64,000 bases of DNA, from positions 47,597 through 111,596 of the forward strand of contig DAOUQC010000006.1 in NCBI GenBank assembly GCA_030625775.1, read 5' to 3'. The stretch comes from Verrucomicrobiota bacterium (GTDB lineage: Bacteria; Verrucomicrobiota; Verrucomicrobiia; Verrucomicrobiales; DEV007). Shown here one piece after another: positions 60,501-64,000 of the stretch. The notes beneath the pieces were generated by a model. That model worked only from the letters and a program-made list of their open reading frames with translations, made no database searches and was not told the DNA's origin. Position numbers and translations under genes: made by a program. Position 1 is the stretch's first letter, and every line of letters starts with the position of its first letter.

Positions 60501-63500
60501 CAACCACTTCAGCTTCTTCAGAATCATCCGAGACTTTGGTTTCTTCTTTTGGCTCTGCTTTGATAACAGGCTCGGGCATCGTCGCATCCCAGGCTTTGCG
60601 GCCCATGACTCCGATCTGTCCTTCTCCACCTTCCGGACCAAGCAAGCCTGGAAGAGTCGCGGTTTCTTCGAAGCCTGCATTTTGCAAAACATCCGCCCAG
60701 GCTTCACGAGAGAGCAAAGGTTGGTCGGGACGCAGATCACGATCAGTGAAACTCCACCAACCACTGGTCAAACCAAAGGTCGCTTCGGTCCACAATTGTG
60801 GCGTCGCCAAATCCATGAACAACAAGGTTCCACCCGGTGCCAGTAAACCGTGAAGGTTCCTCACACTCTCCGTCACATCGGCCACGGCGTGAAGCACGTT
60901 GGTGCCGACGATAAAATCAAACGGTCCGGCTTCGAAGCCCTGTTCCTCAGGAGATTTATCCAGATTGAAAGCCTGGTATTCCACTTCCGTGAAAGCGGCC
61001 AACTTCTGTTGCGCCGGCAGGAAGAAACCTGCAGAAACATCAGTAAATGTGTAGCTGTGAAGATTTCTCTCAAGCTGAGGCAGAATGTAGGCAGCCAGAC
61101 CACCGGTTCCTGCACCCACTTCCAGAATGCGCAATCCACGACCTTCAGGTAAACGGCGCGCCGCTTCCTGAACGCCGGCGGCCATTCCTGTCATCCAGTG
61201 ACTGGAAAACAAACCATCGCCGTAGAACTGCTCGAGCAAATCCGCACCAGGGCCACCGAACAACACCTGCACGGCATCTTTTTCACCCCGCAAAATCGGA
61301 CTGAAATCTGCTCCGGTCATGGCACAAATCATTCCTTCAGGCAAATGCCCCGGATGATCAATCAGAAAACTCTTCAACACCTCGGGAGCAGAATCCGCGG
61401 CTTCTTCCAAAGCCGGCAAAGGTTGCCAGCTATCTTTGCTCGCTACGATCAAGCCGCGTTTTGCCATCTTCTCCATCAACCGCTTGAATACAGGCTGCAT
61501 CGCTTCCACCACCTTGAGTGATTCCGCTGAAAATACCACCTCCCCTTTGGCGTCGACACCCATTTGACGCAGGCCATTGGCAATCTGCGCTGCTGCCAGC
61601 ACATCTTCATCCACCATCACCGTCATCAGCTTGTCACGACCGCGCATGTCCAGCACTTCGTTGAGTGCCGTCGCGACCGTTTTGCTCAAGTCTTCCAAAG
61701 GCATTGAATCCAATGGCTTGGCTTGCCCCGCCGCAACCGACCGTTCCCAATCAACATGATAAACGACATCACGGCCTCCACCGGAGGCACCTGAACGCCT
61801 GACCGAACTCATCGCCACCGCACGGAAACCATCAACCAATACACAAGGCTTACCCTCTTCGTTATACAGTCCGATGCGGCCTTCGATCAACTCCTCGTTG
61901 CAATTCAATACCTCGGCACGAACACGACTCGATACTCCCGGTGACTGAATGTAAAGAATGCGATCAAAGCGCACCGGAAGTTTCATTCCTGCCTTGCGAT
62001 CCTCGATCGTTTGAGCGCCTGCCGAAAAGACGTGCAAGGCGTTATCCATGATGACCGGATGCAGAGCGTATTCATCCACCCGCTTAGCGCTGGCTTCCGT
62101 CAAACTCACCACCCCGGCAGACTTGCCTCCACTTGCGTTTAGCTCTGTCACACGCTGGAATTCGGGACCATAACGAAGGCCCAGATTTGTCATGTATTCG
62201 TAAAACTCAACAGGTGGAACCGAAGCCAATTCAGCTCCCGGAGCCTCCCAGTCAGTTTCAGTGAAAGAAGACTCGACGCGTTCCGAACGCAAAGTGCCTA
62301 CCACATGAACGGACCATGTGTCTGATGGCTCGAAACAACTCTGGATTTGGAAGGTTCGCTCACCGGGATCATAGCTGAACTCAAGAACCAATCCCACAGG
62401 AGGATCGGACATGATCAGTGGCTTGCGGATTTCCAATCCTTCGACAGCGAAAGGCTGCCCATCGAAAATTTCGATCCCGGCTTCAAGAGCCATGTCGATA
62501 AAAGCCGCAGCGGGGAAAACAATGTGGCTATCCACTTTGTGATCGCGCAAGTAGGCCAAGTGACGCTCGTCAAGACGAGTCGACCAGGTCGGCGTCGCAC
62601 GCGGCATACGCGTATCGAGCAATCCCTTGCCTCCCGGCGCCAGACGACTGTCACGCAGCTCTCCGGCTTCATGCCACCAGCGCTCCATGTTCCATGGGTA
62701 GGTTGGCAAAGTCAGTTTGTTGCGCGATGGAGTCATCGCTTCGAAATCAACCACCACTCCCAGACGATAGAGCTCCAAAGCAGTCTCAAGTGCTGAAGCA
62801 TGCTCCCTTTCGCGACGAGCTGATGCCACCACCGGCGCTTTGGTTTCGCGAGCAGCAAGACATTCTTTGATCGATATCGCCAGTGCAGGATGAGCGCTGA
62901 TTTCCAACCACACATCAACTCCGAATTCATCCACGGCACCAACCGCAGAGACAAACTGCACCGGTTGGCGAATTCCATTTGCCCAATGTTGAGCAGTGCA
63001 ATCTTTACCTTCACAGCGTTCTCCGGTAACCGTGCTGAAAAACGGAACCGTTTCTTCCTGCGGTTTGAGATCAGCCAGAGCCTCCTTCATTGCGTCCGCT
63101 GCCGGTTGCATGAAAGCGTGATGGAAAGGATGATTCACTTTCACAAAACGCGCAAAAACTTCGTCGGCTTCCAACTCTGCTTCGATCAGCTTAAGCGAAG
63201 CCTCAGGACCTGAAATAGTCAGCGATTGCGGACCATTGAAAGCAGCAATGCTACAGGTAGGATCATGCTTGGCAATCAGCTCTTCAGCTTTCTCCGATGT
63301 CACCGCCACTGCCAGCATGGTACCTTCTCCACGCGCACACTCGTCCATCTTCTGGGCTCGCAATACGATCACTCGAGCCGCTTCTTCCATTGGCAAAATT
63401 CCTGCCACACAGGCGGCAGCAATTTCACCCACACTATGACCTGTAACTGCCGCAGGTTCCACTCCCCACGATTTCCACAGTTCAGCCAATGCATACTGCA

Positions 63501-64000
63501 TGGCAAAAATAGCAGGCTGACCGATTCCCGTTTCCTTCAGGCGGGAACTCTCTTCATCGCGTCCCAGCTCTTCGAGTAAGGAAAATTTGGCGTGCGGCTC
63601 CATGGCAGCAGCACAAGCCTCCATGGCTTCACGGAAAACAGGCTCTGATTCCATCAGCTCCCGTCCCATACCCCACCACTGCGGGCCCTGCCCACTCATG
63701 ATAAAACCAACTTTCAGCGGATGTTCAGGTGCAGGTGTGAACGAATCACGCAAAGTCACTCCTGCCTCCCCTTCGGCGTGAGCGCGAAGCTCCTCCACCA
63801 GTTCTGGCACTGAACTCGCAACCGTCGTCAGACGGTAAGCGTGCTGATTACGGCGAGCGCCAAGTGTATAAACCAGATCAGGCAACAAGGATGCCGAGCC
63901 GTTACTCGTTCCGTGAGCTTCCAGCCAGTCACTCAATTCCGTTGCCGCCATTTTCAGCGACTCTTCAGAACGGGCCGCAAGCATCAATGGCCATGGGCGA
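57577..64000 (-). CDS. Type I polyketide synthase, partial: (KS off-window)-AT-DH-MT-ER-KR-ACP
   Basis: AT '[13 protein letters not shown]...[16 protein letters not shown]...NHPFHHAFM'; DH '[15 protein letters not shown]' and '[10 protein letters not shown]'; MT '[10 protein letters not shown]'; ER '[30 protein letters not shown]'; KR '[18 protein letters not shown]...[24 protein letters not shown]'; ACP '[14 protein letters not shown]'. Frame stays open to the window end ([15 protein letters not shown], a KS-AT linker). Confidence 0.93.
   Translation of the reverse strand, partial: [2140 protein letters not shown]

Noticed and set aside
1-64000. CRISPR arrays, transposases/IS elements, integrases, prophage genes, rRNA operons
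   Set aside because: None seen by eye; no regularly spaced repeats and no mobile-element protein signatures in the ORF translations.

Overview
This 64 kb window is gene-dense bacterial chromosome. The gene content (SHD1-domain proteins, planctomycete-type CxxCH lipoprotein, sorbosone-dehydrogenase-like propellers, CE15 esterase) suggests a Verrucomicrobia/PVC-group organism; this is inference from families, not a search. Housekeeping blocks include nusA-infB-rbfA-nrnA(DHH)-truB-ribF, hflKC, gltX, aroE, cimA, a tRNA-Lys(TTT), exbB-exbD-exbD with large TPR proteins, nadD, a fused 5-oxoprolinase, a ksgA-NUDIX fusion, pgsA and tatA. The right end (about 53.3-64 kb, minus strand) is a probable polyketide/lipid biosynthetic locus. 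It contains a truncated reducing PKS (AT-DH-MT-ER-KR-ACP), a stand-alone condensation-domain protein, a membrane fatty-acid desaturase and a MacB/LolD-type ABC transporter. The most interesting non-annotated signals are: (1) a 19-codon ORF with 7 Ile codons (MQMSERIIIRSILIAIIQD*) upstream of cimA, a candidate isoleucine attenuation leader; (2) a textbook intrinsic terminator downstream of tatA that lies inside the signal-peptide coding sequence of the next gene; (3) two gene fossils, an internally deleted amidohydrolase with a direct repeat at the scar and an LpxD hexapeptide remnant; (4) two single-lesion genes, a CE15 esterase with TGA at an expected Trp codon and an SDR with a 1-nt frameshift; (5) unusual domain fusions (DUF455 ferritin-like + ATP-grasp, KsgA + NUDIX) and REP-like nested palindromes. 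No CRISPR array, transposase, prophage or rRNA was seen.
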